DNA of 64,000 nt from Geodermatophilaceae bacterium NBWT11 (GCA_014218215.1 CP043652.1:2728001-2792000); one strand, 5' to 3'. Counted from the stretch's first letter, positions 1 to 7,762 are shown. Translations and numbers: made by a program. Notes: generated by a model from the sequence alone, not told the origin.

Positions 1-146
1 GCCGGGACGTCGTCGGGCCAGTCGAAGGCGGCCAGCTTGTCGACGTCACGGGCCGAGGCGGCGACCTCGTGCCCGGCCCGCACGAGCTGGACCACCAGCC
101 GGGATCCGATGTAGCCCGTCGAACCGGTCACCAGGCAGCGCGTCAC
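1..146 (-). CDS. NAD(P)-binding SDR/NmrA-like protein (5' end only)
   Basis: Only the first 48 codons are in the window; the gene runs off the left edge. From a GTG at 146 it reads VTRCLVTGSTGYIGSRLV, the glycine-rich TGxxGxxG Rossmann loop of atypical short-chain dehydrogenases that bind NAD(P)H (NmrA / DUF2867-type epimerase-like proteins). The substrate cannot be inferred from this fragment. It is divergent from the methyltransferase that starts at 204, so the 57 bp between them should hold both promoters. Confidence 0.75.
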   Translation of the reverse strand, partial: MTRCLVTGSTGYIGSRLVVQLVRAGHEVAASARDVDKLAAFDWPDDVP

Positions 147-203
147 CGGTGGGTCCTGTCCGTCGCGGGGGGAGGTGGAAACGGCGCGGGCGACACTGGC
201 GAC

Positions 204-983
204 GTGATCCTCGACCTGCGCACGCGCACCGTGGCCCGGCTGCGGGCGGCCGGCTGCGTGTTCGCCGAGGACGAGGCCGAGCTGCTGCTGGAGGCCGCCG
301 GGGGCGCCGCGCTGGACGCGCTGGTGGCCCGCCGGGTCGCCGGCGAGCCGCTGGAGCACCTGCTCGGCTGGGTCGAGTTCGCTGGGCAGCGGGTGCCCGT
401 CGACCCCGGCGTCTTCACCCCCCGCCGGCGCACCGAGCTGCTGGTGGAGCTGGCCGTGGCCCACGGGGGCGCCGTGGTGGTCGACCTGTGCTGCGGCGCC
501 GGCGCGGTCGGGGCCGCCGTGCACCGCCAGCTCGGTGGCGGGGAGCTGGTCGCCGCCGACGTCGAGCCGGCCGCCGTCGCCTGCGCCCGCCGCGCGGTCG
601 AGCCCCTCGGTGGCCGGGTGGTGGCCGGCGATCTGTACGCCGCCCTGCCCGCCGACCTGCGCGGCAGGGTGGACCTGCTGTGCGTGAACGCGCCCTACGT
701 GCCGAGCGCGGCCGTCGCGGACATGCCGCCCGAGGCCCGTGACCACGAGCCGCTCGTCGCCCTGGACGGTGGGGACGACGGCCTGGACCTGCACCGCCGG
801 GTCGCGGCCGGCGCGGCCGACTGGCTGGCCGAGGACGGGTTGCTGCTGCTGGAGACCAGCCGCGGCCAGGCCGACCGGACCGCCGCCCTGGTGCGGGAGG
901 GCGGGCTGACCGCCGAGGTGGTCACCGACCCCGACGAGGACCGCGGCGGCACCGTCGTGGTCGGGCGGTCAGCGCGCCGGTGA
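204..983 (+). CDS. PrmC/HemK-related N5-glutamine-type methyltransferase
   Basis: A 259-residue class I SAM-dependent methyltransferase of the PrmC-related family with unknown substrate. Motif I is VDLCCGAGAVGAAV at about residues 93-106. The catalytic NPPY of HemK/PrmC is NAPY here (VNAPYVPSAA), a variant I associate with the PrmC-related subgroup rather than the release-factor enzyme. An N-terminal helical region (RTRTVARLRAAG...) and the EHLLGWVEF segment also match HemK proteins. The GTG at 204 (VILDLRTRT) is preferred because residues encoded upstream (from 69) look non-protein-like and overlap the divergent gene. Its 3' end overlaps the convergent zinc-ribbon gene by 15 bp. Confidence 0.8.
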   Translation: MILDLRTRTVARLRAAGCVFAEDEAELLLEAAGGAALDALVARRVAGEPLEHLLGWVEFAGQRVPVDPGVFTPRRRTELLVELAVAHGGAVVVDLCCGAGAVGAAVHRQLGGGELVAADVEPAAVACARRAVEPLGGRVVAGDLYAALPADLRGRVDLLCVNAPYVPSAAVADMPPEARDHEPLVALDGGDDGLDLHRRVAAGAADWLAEDGLLLLETSRGQADRTAALVREGGLTAEVVTDPDEDRGGTVVVGRSARR

Positions 984-1181
984 CCCGGTGTCGTTGACCG
1001 CGCCGCACCGCGGGCAGCGCAGCAGGCCCTCCCCGGCCGGCCGCGGGCGACGGGCCAGGGCCAGCACCTGCCCGCACTCCCCGCAGACCAGCTGGTCGGC
1101 GGTGTCGGACCCGCGGGGGAGCGAGGTGCGGACGCCCTCGCCCGGGTCGGGGACGACGGTGAGCCGGTGGTCGGTGGGCAC
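969..1181 (-). CDS. small zinc-ribbon protein
   Basis: A 70-residue protein with two CxxC knuckles, CGECG at about residue 33 and CPRCG at about residue 56, which should bind one zinc ion. Small ribbons of this kind are common in Actinobacteria and usually have no assigned role; RNA/DNA or protein binding is possible. Its stop overlaps the end of the methyltransferase gene on the other strand. Codon use fits the surroundings. Confidence 0.65.
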   Translation of the reverse strand: MPTDHRLTVVPDPGEGVRTSLPRGSDTADQLVCGECGQVLALARRPRPAGEGLLRCPRCGAVNDTGSPAR

Positions 1182-1242
1182 GGGGCTCCAGGTCTGACAC
1201 GGGCGTTCCGGCCGGGCGACCGATCGAGCCGATCCTCCCTGC

Positions 1243-2211
1243 TCAGGCTCGGGCGCGCGCGGCAGCCACCAACGCCCGGGTCTCCTCGGCGACCAGGTCG
1301 GCGTTCACCATCGCGCCGGCCTGCAGCCCCGAGGCCATCGAGGAGACCACCTGGGCCATCGGGTCGGTGGTGTTCCCGGCCACCCAGACCCCGGGCACGC
1401 TCGTCCTGCCGGTCGGGTCCGCGGCGATCTTGGTGCCCAGCACCGCCCCGGCGTGCACCAGGTCCTCGGCGACGAGCCCGAGCGAGGCCAGGTGGGTGTC
1501 GCGGGCCCGGAACTGCGGGGCGACCACGAGCGCGGCCCGGGGGACGACCTCCCCCGACGCCAGCCGCACACCGCTGAGCCGGTCGTCGGTCACCTCGACA
1601 CCGACCACCTCGCCCTCGACCACCCGCACCCCGCGGGCGGCGAGGGCCTCGGCGTCCTCGGCCGACAGCGCCGGCCCGGTGTGCGCGAAGTAGACGACGT
1701 CCGCGGTGAGCTGGGAGAACAGCATCGTGCCGTGCACCGCCATGGGGGTCGTGGCCAGCACGCCGACCGGGGTGTCCCGCACCTCCCAGCCGTGGCAGTA
1801 CGGGCAGTGCAGGACGTCGCGGCCCCACCGCTCGCCCAGCCCCTCGACGTCGGGCAGCACGTCCTGCAGCCCGGAGGCGATCAGCAGCCGCCGGGCCCCC
1901 AGCGAGGTGCCGTCGGCCAGGTCGACCCGGAAGCCGCCGTCGGGCAGGGCGACGGCGTCGGTGACCCGCCCGGAGCGGACCTGCCCGCCGTAGGCCGCGA
2001 GCTCGGCCCGCCCGGCGGCCAGCAGCTCGCGCGGGGCGATGCCCTCGTTGCCCAGCACGTTGTGCGCGCCGTCCGCGGTGGCGTTGCGCGGTCGGTCGTC
2101 GTCCACGACCACCACCGACCGCTTCGACCGCGCCACCGCCTTGGCCCCGCTCAGCCCGGCGGGGCCGCCCCCGACCACCACGACGTCGACCTGCTCCAGT
2201 GCTGCGTCCAC
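1243..2211 (-). CDS. thioredoxin-reductase-like FAD/NAD(P) oxidoreductase
   Basis: A 322-residue flavoprotein with the FAD-binding GGGPAG loop at residues 14-19 and a redox motif HCPYCHG at about residue 135. The latter is the CxxC position of thioredoxin reductases, in the CPYCHG form seen in stand-alone bacterial TrxR-like proteins. A C-terminal GVWVAGNTTDPMAQVV segment matches the second FAD motif. A disulfide reductase or related oxidase role is likely, but the partner is unknown. GTG 2211 is chosen because a GGAGAGGA stretch precedes it and the GGGPAG loop then falls at the usual distance from the N-terminus; the open frame extends to 2304. It is divergent from the SMR operon. Confidence 0.8.
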   Translation of the reverse strand: MDAALEQVDVVVVGGGPAGLSGAKAVARSKRSVVVVDDDRPRNATADGAHNVLGNEGIAPRELLAAGRAELAAYGGQVRSGRVTDAVALPDGGFRVDLADGTSLGARRLLIASGLQDVLPDVEGLGERWGRDVLHCPYCHGWEVRDTPVGVLATTPMAVHGTMLFSQLTADVVYFAHTGPALSAEDAEALAARGVRVVEGEVVGVEVTDDRLSGVRLASGEVVPRAALVVAPQFRARDTHLASLGLVAEDLVHAGAVLGTKIAADPTGRTSVPGVWVAGNTTDPMAQVVSSMASGLQAGAMVNADLVAEETRALVAAARARA

Positions 2212-2316
2212 GGTTCCGTCCTCTCCTCCGTCGGTCACTCCGACCGACCACCTCACCGTCCGCTGCCCACGCCCCACCGGCAACACCCCTTGCGCATCCG
2301 GCAAGAAGCTGACGAC

Positions 2317-2363
2317 AAGCGCCCTTCTCGCCGGCTCCCCGGACGAGAAGGGCGCTTCTCGTC
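2317..2363. promoter_or_regulatory. nested inverted repeat upstream of SMR-TetR operon (candidate operator)
   Basis: AAGCGCCCTTCTCG (2317-2330) pairs perfectly with CGAGAAGGGCGCTT (2344-2357). The second arm is also part of a 9-bp hairpin, GACGAGAAG (2342-2350) with CTTCTCGTC (2355-2363), loop GGCG. The repeat lies in the 175-bp divergent gap between the flavoprotein gene and the SMR operon, 24 bp before the SMR start. It is the obvious candidate site for the operon's own TetR regulator. It could instead be an RNA attenuator. The loops lack the ACGR of guanidine-II riboswitches. Confidence 0.55.
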
Positions 2364-2386
2364 AGGGGTCTGGGAGGATGTGGGAC

Positions 2387-2731
2387 GTGCGTCCACATTT
2401 CCTCTGGCTGCTGGGCGGGGCGGTGGCCACCGAGGTCGTCGGCACCCTGGCGTTGCGGGTGTCCGACGGGTTCACCCGCCCGCTGCCCACCCTCGGCACG
2501 CTGCTCGGCTACGGCGTCTCGCTCTGGCTGTTCTCGCTGCTGCTCGACCGCGGGGGCATCGGGCTCGGCGCGGCGTACGCGACGCTGACCGGGGCCGGGC
2601 TGGTGGCGGCGACGGCGGCCAGCGTGCTGCTGTTCGGTGACCCGCTGACCGCGGTTCAGGCCCTCGGGCTGCTGCTGCTCGCGGCCGGGGTGGTCGTCGT
2701 CCAGACCGCGCGTCCGCCGGTGGCGCCGTGA
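2387..2731 (+). CDS. SMR family multidrug/guanidinium-type exporter subunit 1
   Basis: A 114-residue, four-helix small multidrug resistance protein. The essential membrane-embedded glutamate of TM1 is present (GGAVATEVVG, E16), so proton-coupled export of a cationic compound is expected. GTG 2387 is chosen over ATG 2378 because GGGAGG (2372-2377) abuts the ATG but sits 9 nt before the GTG. It overlaps the second SMR gene by 4 bp (GTGA), so the two are translationally coupled and probably form a heterodimer. Confidence 0.85.
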   Translation: MRPHFLWLLGGAVATEVVGTLALRVSDGFTRPLPTLGTLLGYGVSLWLFSLLLDRGGIGLGAAYATLTGAGLVAATAASVLLFGDPLTAVQALGLLLLAAGVVVVQTARPPVAP

Positions 2732-3054
2732 CCGGGGTGGGGCTGGCCTGGCTCGCCGGGGCGGTCGTGGCGCAGGTGGTGGGCATCGCGGCGCTGCGGG
2801 TCAGTGCGGGCTTCCGGCGTCCGGGCATGGCGTTGCTGACCCTGGCCGGCATCGGGGGGTCGGTGACCCTGATGGCGCAGGCCCTGGTCAACGGGGTGTC
2901 CCTCGCCGTCGGCTACGGCATCTGGACCGGCTCGGGGATCGCGTTGGCCACCCTCGGGGGTGCGGTCTTCTCCGGCGACCGGCTCGGCGGCCGGCAGCTG
3001 GTCGGGGTGGGGCTGATCGTGCTGGGCGTCGTCGTCGTGCACGCCGGCTCGTGA
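2728..3054 (+). CDS. SMR family subunit 2, TM1 Glu replaced by Gln
   Basis: A 108-residue four-helix SMR protein coupled to the first by a GTGA overlap. At the position of the essential TM1 glutamate it has glutamine (GAVVAQVVG, Q16), so alone it should not couple transport to protons. The pairing suggests an asymmetric heteromer in which only subunit 1 carries the proton/substrate site. It is followed by a TetR gene that again overlaps by 4 bp. Family membership is clear; the functional consequence is inference. Confidence 0.85.
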   Translation: MTGVGLAWLAGAVVAQVVGIAALRVSAGFRRPGMALLTLAGIGGSVTLMAQALVNGVSLAVGYGIWTGSGIALATLGGAVFSGDRLGGRQLVGVGLIVLGVVVVHAGS

Positions 3055-3587
3055 CCACCCCCGACGGACGGCGCGCCCGGGGGGAGGAGACCCGCGGGGA
3101 GCTGCTGGACGCCGTCCGCCGGCTGGTCGCCCGAGAGGGGGTCGACGCCGTCACGCACCGCACGGTCGCGGCCGAGGCGGGGGTGGCCAAGACGTCGGTG
3201 GCCTACCACTTCGCGACCCTCGACGGGCTGCTCGCCGCCGCGCTCGCCCAGCAGACCGACGAGCTGGTGGCCGCCGTCCCGGCTGTGGGTGCCGACCTGC
3301 ACTGGCTCGCCGGGCGGCTGGTGGACGCCTTCGCGGCCGACCCGGAAGCGGTGCGCGCGGGCTACACGCTGTACCTGGCGGCCGGGCACCGGCCGGCGCT
3401 GCGGGAGTCGGCGCAGGGCTGGGTGCGGCTGCTCACCGACCTGGCCTCTGCGCACACGCCCGACCCGGACCGGGCCCGGGCGGCCGTGGCCGTCGTCGAC
3501 GGGTGGGCGGTGCAGTCCCTGGTGACCGGGACGACGCCGGACCGGGGCGTGCTCGGCCGGTCGTTGACCGTCCTGCTGGGGGAGTGA
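3051..3587 (+). CDS. TetR/AcrR family transcriptional regulator
   Basis: A 178-residue regulator. The N-terminal helix-turn-helix reads RTVAAEAGVAKTSVAYHF, typical of TetR proteins, followed by a variable helical ligand-binding domain. The start GTG overlaps the stop of the second SMR gene (GTGA), so regulator and transporter are one operon. The likely role is ligand-responsive autorepression through the inverted repeat at 2317-2363. The ligand would be the exported cation; this is inference. Confidence 0.85.
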   Translation: MTTPDGRRARGEETRGELLDAVRRLVAREGVDAVTHRTVAAEAGVAKTSVAYHFATLDGLLAAALAQQTDELVAAVPAVGADLHWLAGRLVDAFAADPEAVRAGYTLYLAAGHRPALRESAQGWVRLLTDLASAHTPDPDRARAAVAVVDGWAVQSLVTGTTPDRGVLGRSLTVLLGE

Positions 3588-3589
3588 GC

Positions 3590-3904
3590 TCAGCCCCAGG
3601 CGCGCTGGTGGACGTCGTCCCGGTCGGCCAGCTGGACGACCGCCCGCGAACCGTGTGCCTCGGTGTAGACGTCGATCAGCTGGGCGCGGCGCAGCTCACC
3701 GACGGCGTCCAGCAGGGCCCGGTGCCGCGAGGACCACTCCTCCCGGTCGCCCTGGGCCGGTCGCGGGTTGAGCCGGGCGAGCAGCTCGCGCAGCTCGACC
3801 GGCCGGCCCAGGTCGGCCAGGGCCCGCAGGCAGGTGGTCGCCAGCCGGGACGCACCCACCGGATCGGTCGGCGACGGGTGCGGGTCGACCTCGGGGCGGC
3901 GCAT
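3590..3904 (-). CDS. hypothetical protein (winged-helix-like)
   Basis: A 104-residue protein I do not recognise by name. It contains LATTCLRALADLGRPVELRELLARL and ends with a segment rich in beta-forming residues (RAQLIDVYTEAHGSRAVVQLA), reminiscent of a small winged-helix fold. It is convergent with the TetR gene (2 bp apart) and lies 58 bp upstream of nothing obvious on its own strand. Expression as a monocistron is likely. Confidence 0.55.
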   Translation of the reverse strand: MRRPEVDPHPSPTDPVGASRLATTCLRALADLGRPVELRELLARLNPRPAQGDREEWSSRHRALLDAVGELRRAQLIDVYTEAHGSRAVVQLADRDDVHQRAWG

Positions 3905-3961
3905 CGGCCCAGCCTGACCCCTACCGACCGTCCCCGTCCAGTCTCGTTCCGTAGTCGTGAC

Positions 3962-5494
3962 TCAACTCGTCAGCTCCAGGTAGAGGTCCCGGATCTTGTG
4001 CTTCTGCAGCTTCCCGGTCAGCGTCCGCGGCAGTTCCTCGACGAACAGGACGCTGCGCGGCACCTTGTAGTGGGCGATCCGGGCCCGCAGGAAGTCCAAC
4101 AGCTCGCGCTCCAGCTCCGGTCCCGGGGTCGCCTCCGGCGCGGCCTGGACGACGGCCCGCACCGACTCGCCCATCTCCTCGTCCGGCACGCCCAGCACGG
4201 CCAGGTCGGTGACCGCCGGGTGCAGGGTGAGGGCGTTCTCGACCTCCTGCGGGTAGATGTTCACCCCACCGCTGATGATCATGAACGCCTTGCGGTCGGT
4301 CAGGTAGAGGAAGCCGTCCTCGTCGACGTGCCCCACGTCGCCCGTCGTGCCCCAGTTGTCGTGCTGCGGGTGCTGCGCGCGGCGGGTCTTCTCCGGGTCG
4401 TTGTGGTAGCTGAAGGGCAGCACCTCGCGCTCGAAGTACACGAGCCCGGTCTCCCCGACGGGCAGCTCGGTGCCGTCGTCGGCGCAGACGTGCAGGACGC
4501 CGAGCCCGGCGCGGCCCACCGAGCCCTGGTGGGTCAGCCAGGTCGGGCTGTCGATGAAGGTGACCCCGACCGCCTCGGTGGCCGCGTAGTACTCGTTCAG
4601 GATCGGGCCCCACCACTCGATCATCGCGGCCTTGACCTCGGCCGGTGCCGGGGCCGCCGCGTGGATCGCGACCCGGTGCGAGCCCAGGTCGTGGCGGGTG
4701 CGCTCCTCGGTGGGCAGCTTGAGCATCCGCACGAACATCGTGGGCACCCACTGGCTGTGCGTCACCCGGTACCGCTCGATGGCCGCCAGTGCGGCGACGG
4801 GCTCGAACCTCGGCATGACGACGACGGTGCCGCCGACCATGTGCACCATCCCGCCGAAGCGCAGCGGGGCTGCGTGGTACAGCGGGGCGGGGGAGAGGTA
4901 GACGGTGTCGGCGTCGAAGCCGTACATCGGGCCGAAGACGTTCAGCAGCGGCTCGCCACCCTCGGTGACCTGCACCCCGGGCAGCGGCGGCTTGACGCCC
5001 TTGGGCAGCCCCGTCGTCCCGGAGCTGTAGAGCATGTCCCGGCCGCGCGGCTGGTCCGCCGGCGGCTCCGGGGACGCCGCGGCCAGGGCCCCCTCGTAGT
5101 CGCCGTGGCCCTCGACGGCCCCGCCCAGGGCCAGCCGCAGCGTGATGCCGGGGGTCTCGGGGACCACGGCGCGGGCCAGCTCGCTCAGCGCGGCCGAGAC
5201 GATCAGCGCCTTCGCCCCGCAGTCGTCGAGCACGTAGGTCACCTCGCCCGGCGCCAGGTGCTGGTTGATCGCGGTCAGGTACAGCCCGCTGCGCATCGCG
5301 GCCCAGAAGACCTCGTAGGTGTGCAGCCCGTTCTCGGCCAGCAGCGCGACGTCGTCCCCGGGGCGCAGGCCGGCGTCGTGCAGGGCGTGGGCCAGCCGGA
5401 CCGACCGCTCCTCCAGCTCGCCGTACGTGAGCGTCGCGCCGGTGTCGCTCATGACGACGGCGGGGTGGTCGGGGGCGTGGGCGCCTGGGTACAC
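3962..5494 (-). CDS. AMP-binding acyl-CoA synthetase (FadD4-like)
   Basis: A 510-residue adenylate-forming enzyme that activates a carboxylic acid to its CoA thioester. The P-loop-like motif YSSGTTGLPKGVK, the YYAATE motif, the TGDVGHVDEDGFLYLTDR hinge region and the C-terminal catalytic lysine in RTLTGKLQKHK are all present. GTG 5494 (VYPGAHAPDHPAV) is chosen because GGAGG lies 7 nt upstream; the open frame continues to 5830 but that part is not protein-like. The N-terminus resembles mycobacterial FadD4. The substrate (fatty or aryl acid) is not determined. Confidence 0.85.
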   Translation of the reverse strand: MYPGAHAPDHPAVVMSDTGATLTYGELEERSVRLAHALHDAGLRPGDDVALLAENGLHTYEVFWAAMRSGLYLTAINQHLAPGEVTYVLDDCGAKALIVSAALSELARAVVPETPGITLRLALGGAVEGHGDYEGALAAASPEPPADQPRGRDMLYSSGTTGLPKGVKPPLPGVQVTEGGEPLLNVFGPMYGFDADTVYLSPAPLYHAAPLRFGGMVHMVGGTVVVMPRFEPVAALAAIERYRVTHSQWVPTMFVRMLKLPTEERTRHDLGSHRVAIHAAAPAPAEVKAAMIEWWGPILNEYYAATEAVGVTFIDSPTWLTHQGSVGRAGLGVLHVCADDGTELPVGETGLVYFEREVLPFSYHNDPEKTRRAQHPQHDNWGTTGDVGHVDEDGFLYLTDRKAFMIISGGVNIYPQEVENALTLHPAVTDLAVLGVPDEEMGESVRAVVQAAPEATPGPELERELLDFLRARIAHYKVPRSVLFVEELPRTLTGKLQKHKIRDLYLELTS

Positions 5495-5775
5495 GTTCGG
5501 TCCTCCACGGTCAGGGCTGACGGTTCCGGCGCAGCATGCCCGGTGCGTGTGACGGGGACAACACCGCGACACCCCGGCCTGTCGACACGCCGGACACGCC
5601 GGGCTGTTGCACAGTGGTGGCAACAAGGCCCCTGGCCCACGCGAACGAGTGACGCGTGTGAAGGGTGTGGCCTGCATGTGACGAGCACCCCACCCCCGGT
5701 GCACACAAGCTGTCGAACTCACAGCGAGTTCCGAGTCTTCTCGCCCCGTAAGCCCAGAATCCGCTGGCAGCTGCC

Positions 5776-5781
5776 TAGGTT
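5776..5781 (+). promoter_or_regulatory. -10 box of DUF4331 operon
   Basis: TAGGTT fits the actinobacterial TANNNT -10 consensus and would place transcription start at about 5788. That is exactly where the outer stem of the predicted leader structure begins. No convincing -35 is visible. Confidence 0.45.
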
Positions 5782-5787
5782 GTGCAC

Positions 5788-5874
5788 GTCGCAGCAGGAA
5801 CACGGGGTACCACCAGTCCTGCCGCTCCACCGCTCAGCCGTCCGGGGAACCCACAGCTCACCGGCTGCTGCGAC
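5788..5874 (+). ncRNA. structured 5' leader, riboswitch-like
   Basis: GTCGCAGCAG (5788-5797) pairs perfectly with CTGCTGCGAC (5865-5874), closing an 87-nt domain. Inside are two GGGG(U/A)ACC-type segments (ACGGGGTACCACC and CCGGGGAACCCA) and CAGCTCACC just before the closing strand. These recall pieces of the c-di-AMP (ydaO) aptamer, which in Actinobacteria often precedes cell-wall genes. The GGGGTGAATCC piece is missing and the domain is short, so I do not call it ydaO. It lies 50 nt upstream of the DUF4331 start codon. Confidence 0.45.
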
Positions 5875-5924
5875 ACCCTCATCGGTGATCTCCCGTCCAC
5901 ACGGACGGCCTGGGAAGGACGCAC

Positions 5925-7709
5925 ATGTCCGAGCACGACCACATCCTCCAGCGGCGCAGCACGCGTGCAGCCGCACTGTTGACCGCGGGCGGGGTGCTCG
6001 CCGGCTCGGCCGTGATCGGGCTGCTCCCGACCGTGGCCGGCGCCTCCAGCCACCGCGAGGCCCCGCTCATCGCGGCCGACCCCGCGGTGGACAACACCGA
6101 CGTCTACGCGTTCGTCGACCCGACGGACCCGACGCTGGTCAACCTGATCGGCAACTGGATCCCGTTCGAGGAGCCCAACGGCGGCCCGAACTTCTACCCG
6201 TGGGCGACCGGCGCTGCCTACGACTTCAACATCGACAACGACGGCGACGCCGTTGCCGACCTGATCTACCGGTGGGAGTTCTCCACCCAGGACACCCGTG
6301 GCACGGACACGTTCCTCTACAACAACGGTCCGGTCACCACCCTGGACGACGAGAACCTGCTCTTCCAGCAGACCTACGACCTGACGCTGTCCGAGGACAA
6401 CGGGACGACGTTCACCACCGTCCTGGACGACGCCCCGGTCGTGCCGTCCTTCACCGGCAACGCCGGGATGCCGGACTACGAGTCGCTGCGCACCGCAGGC
6501 ATCACCGCTCTCCCCGACGGTGGGCAGACCGTGGCCACCCAGGCGGACGACTCGTTCTTCCTGGACCTCCGCGTCTTCGACCTGCTCTACGGCGGTGACC
6601 TGTCCGAGGTCGGCCAGGACACCCTCGCCGGGTACAACGTCAACACCCTCGCCCTGCAGCTGCCCGCCGACGCCCTCGCCCTGAACGGCGACGCCGAGGC
6701 CAACCCGCACTTCGGTGTGTGGAGCACGACGTCCCGCGACTCGATCACCACCCGCAACGCCGACGGCACCGTGACCACCGGTGGTCCCCTGCAGCAGGTC
6801 TCCCGCCTGGGCCAGCCGCTGGTGAACGAGGTCGTCATCCCCGCCGGCCTGAAGGACGCGTTCAACGCGATCACCCCGGCCGACGACGCCGGCATCCCCG
6901 CCGTCGTGGACCGGGTCCTGAACCCGGAGCTGCCCGCGCTGATCGAGGGCATCTACGGCGTCACCGCGCCGGCCACGCCCCGCAACGACATCGCGCAGGT
7001 CTTCCTGACTGGCATCACCACGGCGTTCCCGGCCCTCGCGCCCGGTGGCACCGCACCGCTGCCGATCGACCTGAACTCGCAGGCACTGAACACCGACTAC
7101 GTCGACGGCACCTTCGTCCCCTCGGAGATGCTGCGCCTGAACATGTCCATCCCGCCGACCCCGGCTGCGCAGCAGAGCCGGCTGGGCGTCGTGGGCGGTG
7201 ACCTGCAGGGCTTCCCGAACGGTCGTCGCCTCGGTGACGACGTCCTGGACATCGAGGTCCTCGCTCTCGAGGGCGTCTACGACGTCACCGACTTCCCGAA
7301 CAACGTCCCGGCCGACCGGGTCGCTGCCGGAGTCGCGGCCCTCGCTGCCGGTGACGCCGTCGACGTCAACGACAACGACTTCTCCAACGTGTTCCCGTAC
7401 GTCTCGCTGCCCAACACCGAGGCCGTCAACGGCGGCGGCGGCACCGGTGGTGGCGGGCTCAGCCCGGTTCCCCCGGCTCCGGCCCCGACCCCCGGTGGCG
7501 GCGCGGCGACGCCGTCCACCACCCCCGTCGCCTCCGCCCCGGGTCAGTACCCGGTCGGTGGCGTCGACACCGGTGCCGGTGGCTGGGACGACACCCTGAT
7601 GCCGGCGCTGACCGGTGGGGCCGCGCTCCTGCTCCTCGGTGCCGGAGCGGGTTCGCTCATCCGCGGTCGTAACCTCCGCTCCAAGGCCGCGGGCACGCCC
7701 CAGGTCTGA
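5925..7709 (+). CDS. secreted, C-terminally anchored DUF4331 protein
   Basis: A 594-residue exported protein. The N-terminus (QRRSTRAAALLTAGG... ending near GASSHREAP) is a signal peptide with a twin arginine. The SHREAPLIAADPAVDNTDVY block and the later NNDFSNVFPYVSLPN segment are the hallmarks of DUF4331. The tail has a Gly/Pro-rich linker, the segment PVGGVDTGAGGW, a hydrophobic helix (MPALTGGAALLLLGAGAGSL) and a basic end (RGRNLRSK), the layout of a sortase substrate. ATG 5925 follows GGAAGGA at 6 nt. A class F sortase gene is next but one feature downstream, so cell-wall attachment by it is likely. Confidence 0.85.
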   Translation: MSEHDHILQRRSTRAAALLTAGGVLAGSAVIGLLPTVAGASSHREAPLIAADPAVDNTDVYAFVDPTDPTLVNLIGNWIPFEEPNGGPNFYPWATGAAYDFNIDNDGDAVADLIYRWEFSTQDTRGTDTFLYNNGPVTTLDDENLLFQQTYDLTLSEDNGTTFTTVLDDAPVVPSFTGNAGMPDYESLRTAGITALPDGGQTVATQADDSFFLDLRVFDLLYGGDLSEVGQDTLAGYNVNTLALQLPADALALNGDAEANPHFGVWSTTSRDSITTRNADGTVTTGGPLQQVSRLGQPLVNEVVIPAGLKDAFNAITPADDAGIPAVVDRVLNPELPALIEGIYGVTAPATPRNDIAQVFLTGITTAFPALAPGGTAPLPIDLNSQALNTDYVDGTFVPSEMLRLNMSIPPTPAAQQSRLGVVGGDLQGFPNGRRLGDDVLDIEVLALEGVYDVTDFPNNVPADRVAAGVAALAAGDAVDVNDNDFSNVFPYVSLPNTEAVNGGGGTGGGGLSPVPPAPAPTPGGGAATPSTTPVASAPGQYPVGGVDTGAGGWDDTLMPALTGGAALLLLGAGAGSLIRGRNLRSKAAGTPQV

Positions 7710-7720
7710 CCTCGCACGAC

Positions 7721-7762
7721 GGTGCCGGGGTGTGGTGGCAGCTGCCACCACACCCCGGCACC
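7721..7762 (+). terminator. perfect 42-bp palindrome (terminator/attenuator)
   Basis: The two 21-nt halves (7721-7741 and 7742-7762) are exact reverse complements, beginning GGTGCCGGGG and ending CCCCGGCACC, with GGCAGCTGCC at the centre. It begins 12 bp after the DUF4331 stop and precedes the sortase gene by 84 bp. No U-tract follows, as usual in GC-rich Actinobacteria. It probably reduces read-through so the abundant substrate is made in excess of the sortase. Confidence 0.7.

Larger units (their letters stand above)
5495..5924. other. 430-bp divergent intergenic region
   Basis: There is no coding sequence that I can support between the acyl-CoA synthetase and the DUF4331 gene. The region has unusually low GC for this window. 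It holds an inverted repeat GAACTC-N5-GAGTTC (5715-5731), a likely promoter (TAGGTT at 5776-5781) and a structured leader (5788-5874). A second short palindromic stretch, GATCTCCCGTCCACACGG, precedes the GGAAGGA ribosome site of the DUF4331 gene. Confidence 0.6.

Noticed and set aside
2317-2363. Guanidine-II (mini-ykkC) riboswitch before the SMR genes
   Set aside because: The hairpin loops are not ACGR; a TetR operator is more plausible.
5788-5874. Firm assignment as a ydaO c-di-AMP riboswitch
   Set aside because: The GGGGUGAAUCC core segment is absent and the domain is too short; kept only as a riboswitch-like leader.
3503-6598. Plus-strand open frame of 1031 codons
   Set aside because: It runs antisense to the acyl-CoA synthetase and through the intergenic region into DUF4331 in another frame; composition is not protein-like.
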